52,331 nucleotides of DNA, taken from positions 1 to 52,331 of the forward strand of contig CAOKFN010000032.1 of NCBI GenBank assembly GCA_948467735.1, read 5' to 3'. A program made the position numbers and the translations under genes. The notes beneath the pieces are model-generated. The model ran no database searches and was not told where the DNA came from. It worked only from the letters and a program-made list of their open reading frames with translations. This DNA comes from an uncultured bacterium (GTDB lineage Bacteria > Bacillota > Clostridia > Lachnospirales > Lachnospiraceae). Shown here in pieces: positions 1-7,945 of this stretch. Each line of letters begins with the position of its first letter. Within the stretch, counting starts at the first letter, position 1.

Positions 1-1
1 A

Positions 2-166
2 GGCTTTATGCGGCCTGTAGGCATTTTTCTTATTGTGGAACTGTTAAAGACCCGAATCGGGATTGAATCCTCTTTTATTAATATTATTTTTGGTTATTCT
101 GCATATTTATGGAATTTCATTCTTTACGTTTTCGGTAAAATGTGCTATTATGAAGGTAACATATGA
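2..166 (+). CDS. C-terminal end of a membrane protein (partial at window edge)
   Basis: An open frame enters from the left edge and stops with TGA at 164-166, giving 54 codons. It is strongly hydrophobic and aromatic (for example FLIVELLK and LWNFILYVFGK), as in the last one or two membrane segments of a small integral membrane protein. The next gene starts 39 bases downstream on the same strand. A promoter for that gene lies inside this frame. The family cannot be named from this fragment, and chance openness of an AT-rich stretch is possible. Confidence 0.4.
   Translation, partial: GFMRPVGIFLIVELLKTRIGIESSFINIIFGYSAYLWNFILYVFGKMCYYEGNI
123..151 (+). promoter_or_regulatory. Sigma-A-type promoter for the 148 aa small protein
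   Basis: TTTACG (123-128), a 17-base spacer and TATTAT (146-151) preceded by TGC, an extended -10. The start codon at 206 lies about 50 bases downstream of the expected +1. Seen directly; activity is inferred. Confidence 0.55.
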
Positions 167-205
167 AAATCCGGTTCAAGAGGAAAAAGAAAAGGAGGTT
201 TTTAC

Positions 206-652
206 ATGAAGGATTATGAAAAACCGGTTGTGAAAATAAACGATGATATAGGCGAAGGCGTGTACGCCGCCAGCGGCGCGGACGGAGAGACTTCAACCGA
301 CTGCTGGACTGTGGATGCCGTATCCGTTCAGGATTGGGATGGCGCTTTCCATGTGTTTGAAATCCGCTGTGTCCATTCTACCGAGGTAGTGCATATTTCT
401 TCCAACACGGAGGTTACGCTTGTGTTCAGCGCAACGCTCACAAACGCCCGTTCTGAATTTCCCTGTTCCTTTAGCGGCGACACTGTTACCGTAAATCGTG
501 AACTACATGCAAACGCTTACAAATCCGGCGATACTATGACCTATAAAGTATGGGTGGACGCAGGCGACGAGGCTCTCACAAAAGGGATTAGCTGCACTTA
601 TGCGGGCATTACCTGCACCCATCAGCCGAACGTACAGGGCGGATTTGATTGA
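206..652 (+). CDS. Small protein with conserved MKDYE-PVV / GEGVYAASGA N-terminus
   Basis: A 148-residue protein starting at ATG 206 behind a strong AGGAGG site. Its first 25 residues match those of the 118-residue protein at 10880-11236: both begin MKDYE, then PVV, then GEGVYAASGA. The rest of the two proteins is unrelated. A constant start with a variable body is what leader-bearing exported or modified peptides look like, but no modification enzyme is next door. The body (residues 30-148) has four cysteines and alternating hydrophobic positions suggesting a beta-sandwich. There is no classical signal peptide or membrane segment. It has its own promoter and is followed by a strong terminator, so it is probably transcribed alone. 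I do not recognise a function. Confidence 0.85.
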   Translation: MKDYEKPVVKINDDIGEGVYAASGADGETSTDCWTVDAVSVQDWDGAFHVFEIRCVHSTEVVHISSNTEVTLVFSATLTNARSEFPCSFSGDTVTVNRELHANAYKSGDTMTYKVWVDAGDEALTKGISCTYAGITCTHQPNVQGGFD

Positions 653-683
653 ATGAAACCCCTGCTTCAAAACAAAATTTTTC

Positions 684-717
684 GAGCGGCACTGGCAGAA
701 GCCAATGCCGCTCTTTT
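684..717 (+). terminator. Rho-independent terminator after the 148 aa gene
   Basis: GAGCGGCA and TGGC pair with GCCA and TGCCGCTC around an AGAA loop (684-713), followed by TTTT. It lies 30 bases after the stop codon at 652. Confidence 0.85.
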
Positions 718-1007
718 ATGCGCAGGCCCGTGCCAAGGAATTATGCCGCTGAGGCGGCGCACGGGTCGCGCGGCGAGCAGAGGAAGATGACTCTTCCCTG
801 CTCGATTTGCACACGAAACCCCAAAGAAAACATACCTCTTAAACAGATTCCAGTGATTCGTTCCCTCTGCTTAAGAGGTCATTTTTCAGATGCATTAATC
901 GGTTACGTCAGACAAATACATTAACCCTGTATATTAACTGCTGTCAATTATTTCTTAGGCATTTCCGCCAACAGCAGTTTCCTACATATCAAACAGCTGC
1001 TGCGGAC
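718..1007. other. Intergenic region with two inverted repeats
   Basis: No convincing gene. Arms ACCTCTTAA (834-842) and TTAAGAGGT (871-879) enclose 28 bases and are followed by ATTTTTC. Arms AACTGCTGT (936-944) and ACAGCAGTT (971-979) enclose an inner GGC/GCC stem, and may end transcription of the minus-strand gene that stops at 1008. A 91-codon open frame from 649 runs through the terminator and has no coding character. Confidence 0.45.
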
Positions 1008-4004
1008 TTACCTCCTCGGCTTCACCAAGAGTCCCAGCACTTCCTCACACTGCACGTAATAAACCGCATATTTTGAAGAATCTATCACTTTAGAGCTTTG
1101 CGTAAAAAAGGCGTTCATGCTTTTCTCGTCCCATACTCCATTGCCGTCCCTGACAATCCAGAAACGATGCACTTCATGGGACATCGCATCCTCCGCCGCC
1201 AGTACCCTTTCCATCAGCGCATAGGAATCCTTTTCCGCCGCGTCATAACTGGTGTTAATCTGCTCTTCCCTGACATCACGCTCATTCCACAGATAAGCGG
1301 ATATCCTCAGCCATTTCCCGCCGTTACCCTCATATCTTCCGCTTTCGTAGACGGAATAGACATTTCCGTATTTCTCGTAACACAGCTTAAGGCAGAACCG
1401 GGAAGCCTCCTCCTTTTCCCACTCATGATTCATCTTGACATAAAAAGTACACCATTTCTCTCCCTGCTCGTTCAGCGCATGTTCCCGCAAAGCGTCCCGA
1501 ATGGCGTCAAAGGCGGCGTCCTCCCCCATGAGCGCCAGACAGATTGTGGAACTATTTTCCAGATATTCCTGATAACTGTCATAATATGAATTCACCCTTA
1601 TGACAACGGCATCCTCATACACCTGACTGTATACGCCGTGCAGATCGCTGTAGGGATGATAATGGCGCACTTTGTCCACAATGTCCTCTGCCGCTCCGTT
1701 CACATCCCCGTTCTCCCACGCGCCGTCCCCGTCTCTGGAAATCAGATACGCATATTTCTGGTCTTTGCTGATATTCTGCCCCTGACGGACAATATATTCC
1801 CCGTTAGACACAACGGCCCCGGCGGCAGAACCCTCCTCGTTGATTCCCTTCTCCCGAAGGAACGTCTCATAGCTGTCATAACCGCTCCAAAACTGAATCA
1901 GGAATTTATCGCCGAAATCCGATATCCGGTATCCAAACGCGCCGCATGCAAAACATTTCCCGTAAACATTGTTTACCATCTGCTGGCAGCCGTCAAACGT
2001 CAAATCGGAACCTGTGACATAAAAGGCCAAGCATGTCTCCGAATCCAATTCCCGAATATTCTGCCGAAACGCCGCTGTCATGCCGCTTTCCGCCTCTTCG
2101 GACGCAAAGCGATAGACCTTGTCCCCGATGCACTCTTTTTCATAATCCTGATAATTATCATATTTACAGGCAACGCGAAGCAGCATGCTGTTCCCCCCTT
2201 GAACCTCCGTCCAAGAGAACGCGCTGCCGTATTCCTTTTCATACCATTTAAAACTTTCTTTTAAGTCGGAAACCGCGGCTTCTCCTCCGGTGATATATAT
2301 GGCGGCCATCCTGCCCTTCTTTAAATACTTACTTTCCTCCCGCAGAATTTCCTGAATCCTGTCTTCCGCCATCTTCACGGCGCCTTCTACGGAACGTGCT
2401 TCCCCCGTGTCATGTGAATCCATCGCTTCCATGTTTATATAGTATGTAGCATCGCCCAGCCACTTAACGCCTTCCGCGGTCTCGAAATAATCCCCCGCCT
2501 CATGCCCGAAAAGCCAAGAGGGCATATTGAAGTAAGTATATGTAATGCGCCCCGGCTCGTCCGGCACCGGATCGTCCCATGTCACATCCACCATATACCA
2601 GTCGCCGTCCAAGCAGACTCTGTTCCATATATGTCCTAATTCTCCCGAGCCGACCAATTCGCATTCTATGCCCAGCATATCCATAAACAGTTTAAAAGCA
2701 TACGCATATCCATTGCACACGGCTGTTTTGTTCACAATCACCCCCTCTTCCCAATAGGAAACCCAAGGCAGGGTATCGTTCAGAAAATTATCGTAATCAT
2801 ATGCGCAATTTAACAGCATATAGTCATGTATGGCCTTCTCCTGAAGGTAGGGCGTGTCAAAACCAAGGGCGTAATCCATATATGCCCTGACGCCCTCGTA
2901 GAAGGGCAGATCGCTCTCCGACAGCCCCGACAAATCCCCGGTTCTGTAGGCATGCTCATATTGATAAAATTCGCTGGATTCCGGAAGCCTGCATGGATTT
3001 TCATTCTGCTCCAAAATCCCCGTAATACCGTCAAATACATAATAGACGCCGTCTATCAAAACCCGCCCCTTCGCCATGGTGCCGTAGACCGGGTCAAAGT
3101 AATATCTGCCCCTTTCGTCGGCAGACCATCCCTTCACCATATGGCCGTTCTCGTCGTAACGCACCCATTTTCCTGTTCCGGTCTCCCGATTTTCCGCCCA
3201 TTCCCCGGCGTCGGATTCCTGATAGACGTCCTTGGAAACAGCCTTCCTGCCCCCGTCCACCGCGTCCAGCCAGTACCATGCATCCGATTCGGGATCGTAA
3301 ATCTCCCTGCCGCGGCCCTCGGTTCCCTGTTTTACGCCGTTTTCATACCAGTAATCATTCCCTCCCTCCGAAGCCCAGCCAAACCAGACCGCGGACGGCG
3401 AACCGGACTGCAAAATCCCGGTATCGGTATCAAAAGTATATTCCTTCCCTTCAATGGTCACGGTCCCCTTTGCCATAGTGCCATAGGTCGGGTCAAAATA
3501 ATAGGTACCTTCTTCATTGGAATCCCAGCCCTTTACCATATGGCCTTCCCCGTCATAACGAACCCACTTGCCCGTTCCGGTTTCCTGATTCTCCGCCCAT
3601 TCCCCGGCGCCGGATTCCTGATAGACGTCCTTGGAAACGGCCATCCTGCCGCCGTCTATGGCATCCAGCCAGTACCATGCATCCGAATCGGGATCGTAAA
3701 TCTCCCTCCCCCGGCCTTCTGTCCCCTGTCTTATGCCGTCCTCATACCAGTACTTTACGCCCTCTTCTTCCTTCCATCCAAAATCCGCCGCCATTGCCGG
3801 AAATGAGCCGATAACGCCTGACAATAAAAGCGCCGCCATTACCGCCGCTGTCATCTCAATTCCATGCTGACCTTTACTGCTGCTTTTGTTCCCGCTTTTA
3901 TCCCCGCCTTCGTTCCCGCTTTCATTCCGATTTCTATCCTTGGCACCGCTTGGGCGTCTTTCCACGCTCCTATGGAGGCTTCCGATCCAATTTCTTTTTT
4001 TCAT
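1008..4004 (-). CDS. Large secreted protein: wall-binding-type repeats, transglutaminase-like domain, repeated C-terminal modules
   Basis: About 998 residues from ATG 4004, which has GGGAG eight bases upstream; a GTG sits one codon earlier. Residues 1-50 are a charged, Ser/Gly/Asn-rich segment. A hydrophobic signal-type stretch at about 52-74 ends in AMAA. Residues 78-343 hold two near-identical 133-residue blocks rich in Trp, Tyr and Gly (YWYE, AWYWLDA), like choline-binding-type wall repeats. A transglutaminase-like core follows, with candidate triad Cys in VCNGYAYAF (about 430), His in GHIWN (about 458) and Asp in VDVTWDD (about 473). Residues about 540-990 contain four diverged copies of an approximately 100-residue module ending in Y-x-x-Y patterns. 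It is probably an exported cell-surface enzyme. The substrate and whether it cross-links or hydrolyses are unknown. Confidence 0.85.
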   Translation of the reverse strand: MKKRNWIGSLHRSVERRPSGAKDRNRNESGNEGGDKSGNKSSSKGQHGIEMTAAVMAALLLSGVIGSFPAMAADFGWKEEEGVKYWYEDGIRQGTEGRGREIYDPDSDAWYWLDAIDGGRMAVSKDVYQESGAGEWAENQETGTGKWVRYDGEGHMVKGWDSNEEGTYYFDPTYGTMAKGTVTIEGKEYTFDTDTGILQSGSPSAVWFGWASEGGNDYWYENGVKQGTEGRGREIYDPESDAWYWLDAVDGGRKAVSKDVYQESDAGEWAENRETGTGKWVRYDENGHMVKGWSADERGRYYFDPVYGTMAKGRVLIDGVYYVFDGITGILEQNENPCRLPESSEFYQYEHAYRTGDLSGLSESDLPFYEGVRAYMDYALGFDTPYLQEKAIHDYMLLNCAYDYDNFLNDTLPWVSYWEEGVIVNKTAVCNGYAYAFKLFMDMLGIECELVGSGELGHIWNRVCLDGDWYMVDVTWDDPVPDEPGRITYTYFNMPSWLFGHEAGDYFETAEGVKWLGDATYYINMEAMDSHDTGEARSVEGAVKMAEDRIQEILREESKYLKKGRMAAIYITGGEAAVSDLKESFKWYEKEYGSAFSWTEVQGGNSMLLRVACKYDNYQDYEKECIGDKVYRFASEEAESGMTAAFRQNIRELDSETCLAFYVTGSDLTFDGCQQMVNNVYGKCFACGAFGYRISDFGDKFLIQFWSGYDSYETFLREKGINEEGSAAGAVVSNGEYIVRQGQNISKDQKYAYLISRDGDGAWENGDVNGAAEDIVDKVRHYHPYSDLHGVYSQVYEDAVVIRVNSYYDSYQEYLENSSTICLALMGEDAAFDAIRDALREHALNEQGEKWCTFYVKMNHEWEKEEASRFCLKLCYEKYGNVYSVYESGRYEGNGGKWLRISAYLWNERDVREEQINTSYDAAEKDSYALMERVLAAEDAMSHEVHRFWIVRDGNGVWDEKSMNAFFTQSSKVIDSSKYAVYYVQCEEVLGLLVKPRR
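2976..3775 (-). repeat. 399-bp tandem duplication inside the secreted protein gene
   Basis: Matching bases lie exactly 399 apart (for example 3282 and 3681), so the unit is 133 codons. Long stretches are nearly identical at DNA level, including the segment for GTEGRGREIYDP. That indicates a recent in-frame duplication or gene conversion. Confidence 0.8.
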
Positions 4005-4047
4005 CACGCATTCTCCCTTCTATTATTTCGCGCTCTTCTTTTCTCAT
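3970..4047 (-). CDS. Possible 25-residue leader ORF overlapping the start of the secreted protein gene
   Basis: ATG 4047 follows a perfect GGAGG site and reads 25 codons, very rich in Lys, Glu and Arg, to TAG at 3970-3972. It overlaps the secreted protein's start (4004) in another frame, so it could couple or dampen its translation. The upstream stretch 4048-4256 is purine-rich on the minus strand, with repeated GAGTGAGGAAG-like words and no other gene. Confidence 0.25.
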   Translation of the reverse strand: MRKEEREIIEGRMRDEKKKLDRKPP

Positions 4048-4256
4048 GCACCTCCTTTCCCATTTGCTCGCTCATAGATTTTCTTCCTCACTCGCTTCTT
4101 TCCTCATGCGCTTTCCCGCCCCATACACTCCCTTCCTCACTCACTTTCCCTGCCTCACACACCTTCTTCTCTCATATGCTCCGTTCTTTATGCATTTTAT
4201 ACCCCGTATACCTTCTCCCTCATGCGCTCATGCATATCAAAATTCGCCTTGACAAT

Positions 4257-4520
4257 TCATCCCTTATCCTGCGCGTCCTCGGACACGATCGCCATTTGTG
4301 TGCCGTCCGATGCTATCACCATCCGCGTTCCGTCCAGCATCTTTTTCTTTTGTGTACTGTCCGAATTCGTACATATCTGCGCGCCGCCCCGGGCAGCGTC
4401 CACTGCGTGCCGTCCTGCGCCGTTTCTCCTTTTCTTTCCCCGTTTCTTTTCTATGATAATATCCACCACAAGTTCTATAAATTCCGCAAAATCACTCAAT
4501 ACTTCCAACAATTCCGTCAT
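4257..4520 (-). CDS. Small hypothetical protein (87 aa)
   Basis: ATG 4520 has GGGGAGGGAGGG immediately upstream at good spacing. Residues 1-25 are an acidic, hydrophobic helix-like segment (LLEVLSDFAEFIELVVDIII), followed by a strongly basic patch (EKKRGKKRR). The rest is polar with two similar DGT-M-A-S-like units. An extended -10, TGC TATAGT (minus strand, 4603-4608), lies upstream. It may be co-transcribed with the large secreted protein gene. I do not recognise a family, and codon character is weak. Confidence 0.4.
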   Translation of the reverse strand: MTELLEVLSDFAEFIELVVDIIIEKKRGKKRRNGAGRHAVDAARGGAQICTNSDSTQKKKMLDGTRMVIASDGTQMAIVSEDAQDKG

Positions 4521-4710
4521 ACGCCCTCCCTCCCCTTTTCAACGGCCGAACAATGCCAGACCGAACCTCACAATCCTTCTTGTAAAAGGATATTCCAATT
4601 ACACTATAGCACACATTTCCACGAATTGCTATATTCCGGCAAGGTTTCTTTGAACGGAATTGTCCTAGGGACAGTCCGGTCACATCCGAAGGCATCAAAT
4701 CCTTCTCCAA

Positions 4711-4988
4711 TCAGATACCTCCCTCAAACTGCTTTGCCACCTCTTTCGGCCATTTCCGGATCGGAAGATGCTGGGGACAATCCATAAGCTGCTCCATACT
4801 GCTCATTCCGCTTCTGCCGGGAGCCCCGCAAGCGTCCCGCCCTTGACCGGTTCCATGACGATCACGGGCTTTCCATGCCTTTTTGCGGTTTCGCAGCATT
4901 TGCGGGACTGGATCACTTCGCTTTCCCAATCCAGATAGTTGAGCTGTATCTGCACATGCTTTGGACTGTATCCAATGCCTAGGCCCAT
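4711..4988 (-). pseudogene. Remnant of an aldo/keto reductase with C-terminal ferredoxin-like end
   Basis: The frame 4988-4803 translates to a typical internal stretch of clostridial aldo/keto reductases, with QIQLNYLDWE and KPVIVMEPVKGGTLAGLP. After a break near 4800-4815 another frame gives the usual C-terminus with a CPQH motif (DCPQHLPIRKWPKEVAKQF) and stops at 4711. The N-terminal part with the NADPH-barrel start, and the section between these two pieces, are missing. Intact family members are roughly 330-390 residues. This is a deleted and frameshifted relic, probably not functional. Confidence 0.75.
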
Positions 4989-5002
4989 GGCCTGTATGCA
5001 GA

Positions 5003-5033
5003 AATAAGAGCTGTCGAAACGACAGCCCTTATT
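5003..5033 (-). terminator. Hairpin downstream of the BclB-like gene
   Basis: On the minus strand AATAAGGGCTGTC pairs with GACAGCTCTTATT (12 of 13 pairs) around a five-base loop, ending in TTATTTCT. It lies about 20 bases after the stop at 5053. The U-tract is short. Confidence 0.6.
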
Positions 5034-5052
5034 CCTATTACTTTGCGCCTTA

Positions 5053-6717
5053 TTAGTTTATACTTAAACCGGCGCTTGCATATCCTACGACCGTATTGAG
5101 CAGAGACAATCCGCTTGCCGCTGCCGAGAATACCAGCATCAGCCGTGTTTGAGCCGTTACCGGAATGCTGAGTCCTGTAAGAGCACCGTTTAACAATGTC
5201 CCCACGGATATCACGCCGGAAAGCGACGGCGTCAAGTTAATCAATGTTCCGGCAATCGGAGAAAATACATTATTCGGCGTTGCGGACTGATATATCTGCG
5301 CCCTCACCGTAACAGTGGAGCCAACTAAGGAAAGTGCTGCCGTTGTACTGAAAAACGCGCTGAATGAAGTTATGGTCCCTGCGCGCGGTACTTGGAACGC
5401 AAAATTAGAAAGTGTTCCGCTGGCATTTGTAATATCAATTGTAGACCCCAGCAGCGTAAGGCCCTGTACGCTGCTTCCAAAGCCTACAAAGGCAGGAAGT
5501 CCTGCGAGTCCTCCGGCGATTGTCGTCAAAGAAACAGGAAGACCTGACGCAAAAGGAATAATTGCTCCTGTGCCTGCAATGCCTGTCGGGCCGGTTGCTC
5601 CGGTTGCTCCTGTAGGGCCCGTTGCTCCGTCGGCTCCCGTTGCTCCTGTCGCTCCTGTCGCTCCTGTAGGGCCCGTTGCTCCGTCGGCTCCTGTGGCTCC
5701 TGTCGCTCCCTTAGGGCCAGTTGCTCCGTCGGCTCCTGTCGCTCCGTCGGCTCCTGTGGCTCCTGTCGCTCCCGTAGGGCCAGTTGCTCCGTCGGCTCCC
5801 GTTGCTCCGGTAGGGCCCGTCGCTCCGTCGGCTCCCGTTGCTCCGGTAGAGCCCGTTGCTCCCGTGGGGCCAGTTGCTCCCGTAGGGCCAGTTGCTCCGG
5901 TAGGGCCAGTCGCTCCGTCAGCTCCCGTTGCTCCGGTAGGGCCAGTCGCTCCGTCAGCTCCCGTTGCTCCGGTAGAGCCCGTTGCTCCCGTGGGGCCAGT
6001 TGCCCCATCGGCTCCTGTCGCTCCGGTAGGGCCCGTCGCCCCATCGGCTCCGGTCGCTCCGGTAGGGCCCGTCGCTCCGTCGGCTCCCGTTGCTCCCGTG
6101 GGCCCGGTTGCTCCCGCAGGGCCTTCATCCCCTTGGCAGCCCTTCGGCCCCTGAATTCCAATCGGACCTTCCACGCCTTGAATGCCCTGTGGACCAGTCA
6201 CACCCTGAGGACCCATGGAACCTGTCGGGCCTGTCGGACCTGCGGGACCCGGAATACCTCTGGGACCCTGAGGGCCGATATCTCCCTGAGGGCCCGCGGG
6301 GCCTGTCGGACCTGTAGGGCCTATGGGACCCTGAGGGCCCGCATTTCCCTGAGGACCTTCACAGCCGGGATCACCCTTCGGTCCCACATCACCGCGAACG
6401 CCCTGAATACCCTGAATACCCTGAGGACCCGCGTAGCCTCTCGGGCCTGCGCAGCCTCTCGGACCGGTATTTCCGGTAGGGCCTACCGGACCGGTATTAC
6501 CTCTGGGCCCCCTTGGGCCGGGAGCTCCGGGAAGTCCCTGAGGACCCATAGGCCCCTGCTCTCCTCTGTCCCCCTTAGGGCCGGGACAGCCTGTATCCCC
6601 TTTGAGTCCCTGAGGTCCTGCAGGACCCTGATCTCCCTTAGGCCCCGCAGGACCGCGTTCACAGCAAGGGGGCTGGCACTGATTCTGGCCGCAGCCGCAA
6701 AAGTTATTTTGATTCAT
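5053..6717 (-). CDS. Collagen-like exosporium-type protein with BclB-like C-terminal domain
   Basis: 554 residues from ATG 6717 with GGGAG upstream. Residues 1-22 are rich in Cys and Gln (CGCG, CCERG). Residues about 23-385 are uninterrupted Gly-X-Y triplets, first mixed collagen type (GPKGDQGP) and then dominated by GAT/GPT/GAD triplets, the pattern of the Bacillus exosporium glycoproteins BclA and BclB, where threonines carry glycans. Residues about 385-554 form a hydrophobic Ser/Thr/Leu-rich beta domain resembling the BclB C-terminal trimerisation domain. No signal peptide is seen, as expected for a protein made in the mother cell. A sigma-K-like promoter precedes it, and a glycosyltransferase gene lies just upstream. 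Likely role: hair-like outer layer of the spore. Confidence 0.9.
   Translation of the reverse strand: MNQNNFCGCGQNQCQPPCCERGPAGPKGDQGPAGPQGLKGDTGCPGPKGDRGEQGPMGPQGLPGAPGPRGPRGNTGPVGPTGNTGPRGCAGPRGYAGPQGIQGIQGVRGDVGPKGDPGCEGPQGNAGPQGPIGPTGPTGPAGPQGDIGPQGPRGIPGPAGPTGPTGSMGPQGVTGPQGIQGVEGPIGIQGPKGCQGDEGPAGATGPTGATGADGATGPTGATGADGATGPTGATGADGATGPTGATGSTGATGADGATGPTGATGADGATGPTGATGPTGATGPTGATGSTGATGADGATGPTGATGADGATGPTGATGATGADGATGADGATGPKGATGATGADGATGPTGATGATGATGADGATGPTGATGATGPTGIAGTGAIIPFASGLPVSLTTIAGGLAGLPAFVGFGSSVQGLTLLGSTIDITNASGTLSNFAFQVPRAGTITSFSAFFSTTAALSLVGSTVTVRAQIYQSATPNNVFSPIAGTLINLTPSLSGVISVGTLLNGALTGLSIPVTAQTRLMLVFSAAASGLSLLNTVVGYASAGLSIN
5590..6110 (-). repeat. Short tandem repeats coding the Gly-X-Thr collagen triplets
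   Basis: Multiples of nine bases coding GATGPTGAT and GADGATGPT units, repeated many times with near-identical DNA. Such tracts change length by slippage, so the glycosylatable stalk is likely to vary between strains. Confidence 0.85.
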
Positions 6718-6778
6718 TCAAAACACTCCCTTCATAAATTATTTGTTAAAAGGCTCTCCAGAGAACCCTTTACACAAA

Positions 6779-6805
6779 TACCTTATGCTTTTGGGAGATA
6801 ACTGT
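6779..6805 (-). promoter_or_regulatory. Sigma-K-like promoter of the BclB-like gene
   Basis: On the minus strand AC (6805-6804), 16 bases, then CATAAGGTA (6787-6779). This fits the known Bacillus sigma-K form AC-16-CATAnnnTA. It lies about 60 bases before ATG 6717, where a mother-cell promoter would be expected. A match to a short consensus is not proof. Confidence 0.5.
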
Positions 6806-6849
6806 TACTTTTTGTCGAAAAATCTGCAAAACCGTTTGATAAATGATCC

Positions 6850-7923
6850 CTAAATGCTCAAGTTATCAAAATACCGTTTATTGTATAGGTATGCCTGTGA
6901 ATAAGGCTTGCATACTCCCGCCTTTTCATTGTATTCCTTTGCCTTTTCCCGATCTCCTAATTTGTCATAACATACACACAATTGCAAAAGGGGAACATAA
7001 TCGTAACAATCCGGCAGAATAAAACCGTCGGAATAATCGTTTTTAGGTACATTTAACGCAGTTTCGTACCAATAAATGGCATTATGATAATTTCCGTGTT
7101 CCAAAAAATACTTTCCGATTTCACAGCACAATTCGGCTCTCGGCAGATCATAACTCATGCTGCGCAAAAGAGTATTCAACGCCTCTTCCTCCTTCCCCAG
7201 CTGTAGATAGCAGGCGGCGCAGGTAGAACATGCCTCTATTTTATTTTCAATCCATCCCTCTGACGAACGCAGAAACTGCTCCAGCACAGAGACAGCCTCT
7301 TCGTATTGCTTGTGGTAGTACAGCTCCCGGCCATAATAATATTGATGCCGCGGTTCCAGCGGTTTTCCTTCCGAAATCATCCTTTGATATATTCTCAGAT
7401 TCCGGTCGGAATCACCCCTGCCTATTTTTCTATGAGAAAACGCTATATCGGAATATACCACCCTGCCGTTTGGGGGAATTACTTCATGAACCGCCCCCAT
7501 CCAGCGGTAACGCCCGCAGTTTCTGATCCACCTCTCCCTGTAATAAGAAAAGGAGGGTCTGCCGGCTTCATCAAAAGATGTGTTATACTTCATCATCACG
7601 ATATCGGTATCGGGCGACAGCGACTGCTTTAGCTGCAGAAATGGTTCCTTTTCCGTCTCCTCTAGAATATCATCTGCGTCCATCCACATACAATAGTCCA
7701 TGGAGGCTTTGGAAAATGAATAGTTTCTGGCGTCAGAGAAGTCGTCCTTCCATGGATACGAATAAACCTTCGATGTATAACGGGACACTGTTTCCACGGT
7801 TCGATCTGTCGAACCGGTATCTACGATTACAATTTCATCTACAAGTTCCGCCACACTGTCAAGACAGCGCGCAATGTGCATTTCTTCATTTTTGACGATC
7901 ATACAAAGACTTATTGTCGGCAT
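6850..7923 (-). CDS. Family 2 glycosyltransferase with C-terminal TPR-like repeats
   Basis: 357 residues; start ATG 7923 behind GAGGAG. The N-terminus SLCMIVKNEE, then VDTGSTDRTVE and the metal-binding motif DADD (about 82-85), mark a GT-A fold GT2 enzyme using a nucleotide-sugar. Residues about 190-357 are helical repeats with conserved Tyr, Ala and Leu (LEHGNYHNAIYWYETAL), read as TPRs that probably hold a protein acceptor. This arrangement is known in protein glycosyltransferases such as SunS. The gene begins 22 bases after a collagen-like gene and ends 132 bases before another, so the likely substrates are the Thr/Ser-rich collagen stalks. That assignment is by context only. Confidence 0.85.
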   Translation of the reverse strand: MPTISLCMIVKNEEMHIARCLDSVAELVDEIVIVDTGSTDRTVETVSRYTSKVYSYPWKDDFSDARNYSFSKASMDYCMWMDADDILEETEKEPFLQLKQSLSPDTDIVMMKYNTSFDEAGRPSFSYYRERWIRNCGRYRWMGAVHEVIPPNGRVVYSDIAFSHRKIGRGDSDRNLRIYQRMISEGKPLEPRHQYYYGRELYYHKQYEEAVSVLEQFLRSSEGWIENKIEACSTCAACYLQLGKEEEALNTLLRSMSYDLPRAELCCEIGKYFLEHGNYHNAIYWYETALNVPKNDYSDGFILPDCYDYVPLLQLCVCYDKLGDREKAKEYNEKAGVCKPYSQAYLYNKRYFDNLSI

Positions 7924-7945
7924 AATATCTCCTCTCTCTTACAAT

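Noticed and set aside
649..924. 91-codon frame after the 148 aa gene
   Set aside because: It runs through a strong terminator and two inverted repeats, overlaps the previous stop and has a non-protein-like composition.
3864..4787. Plus-strand frame of 307 codons over the secreted protein start region
   Set aside because: A pyrimidine-rich strand gives Phe/Ser/Pro/Leu-rich nonsense; it is the complement of purine-rich sequence and crosses the pseudogene.
5590..6110. CRISPR-like regular repeats
   Set aside because: Units are multiples of nine bases in one coding frame with no unique spacers.
5315..6161. Long Pro-Val-Ala-rich and Arg-Glu-Pro-rich frames over the collagen gene
   Set aside because: Both are byproducts of the Gly-X-Y repeat in other frames.
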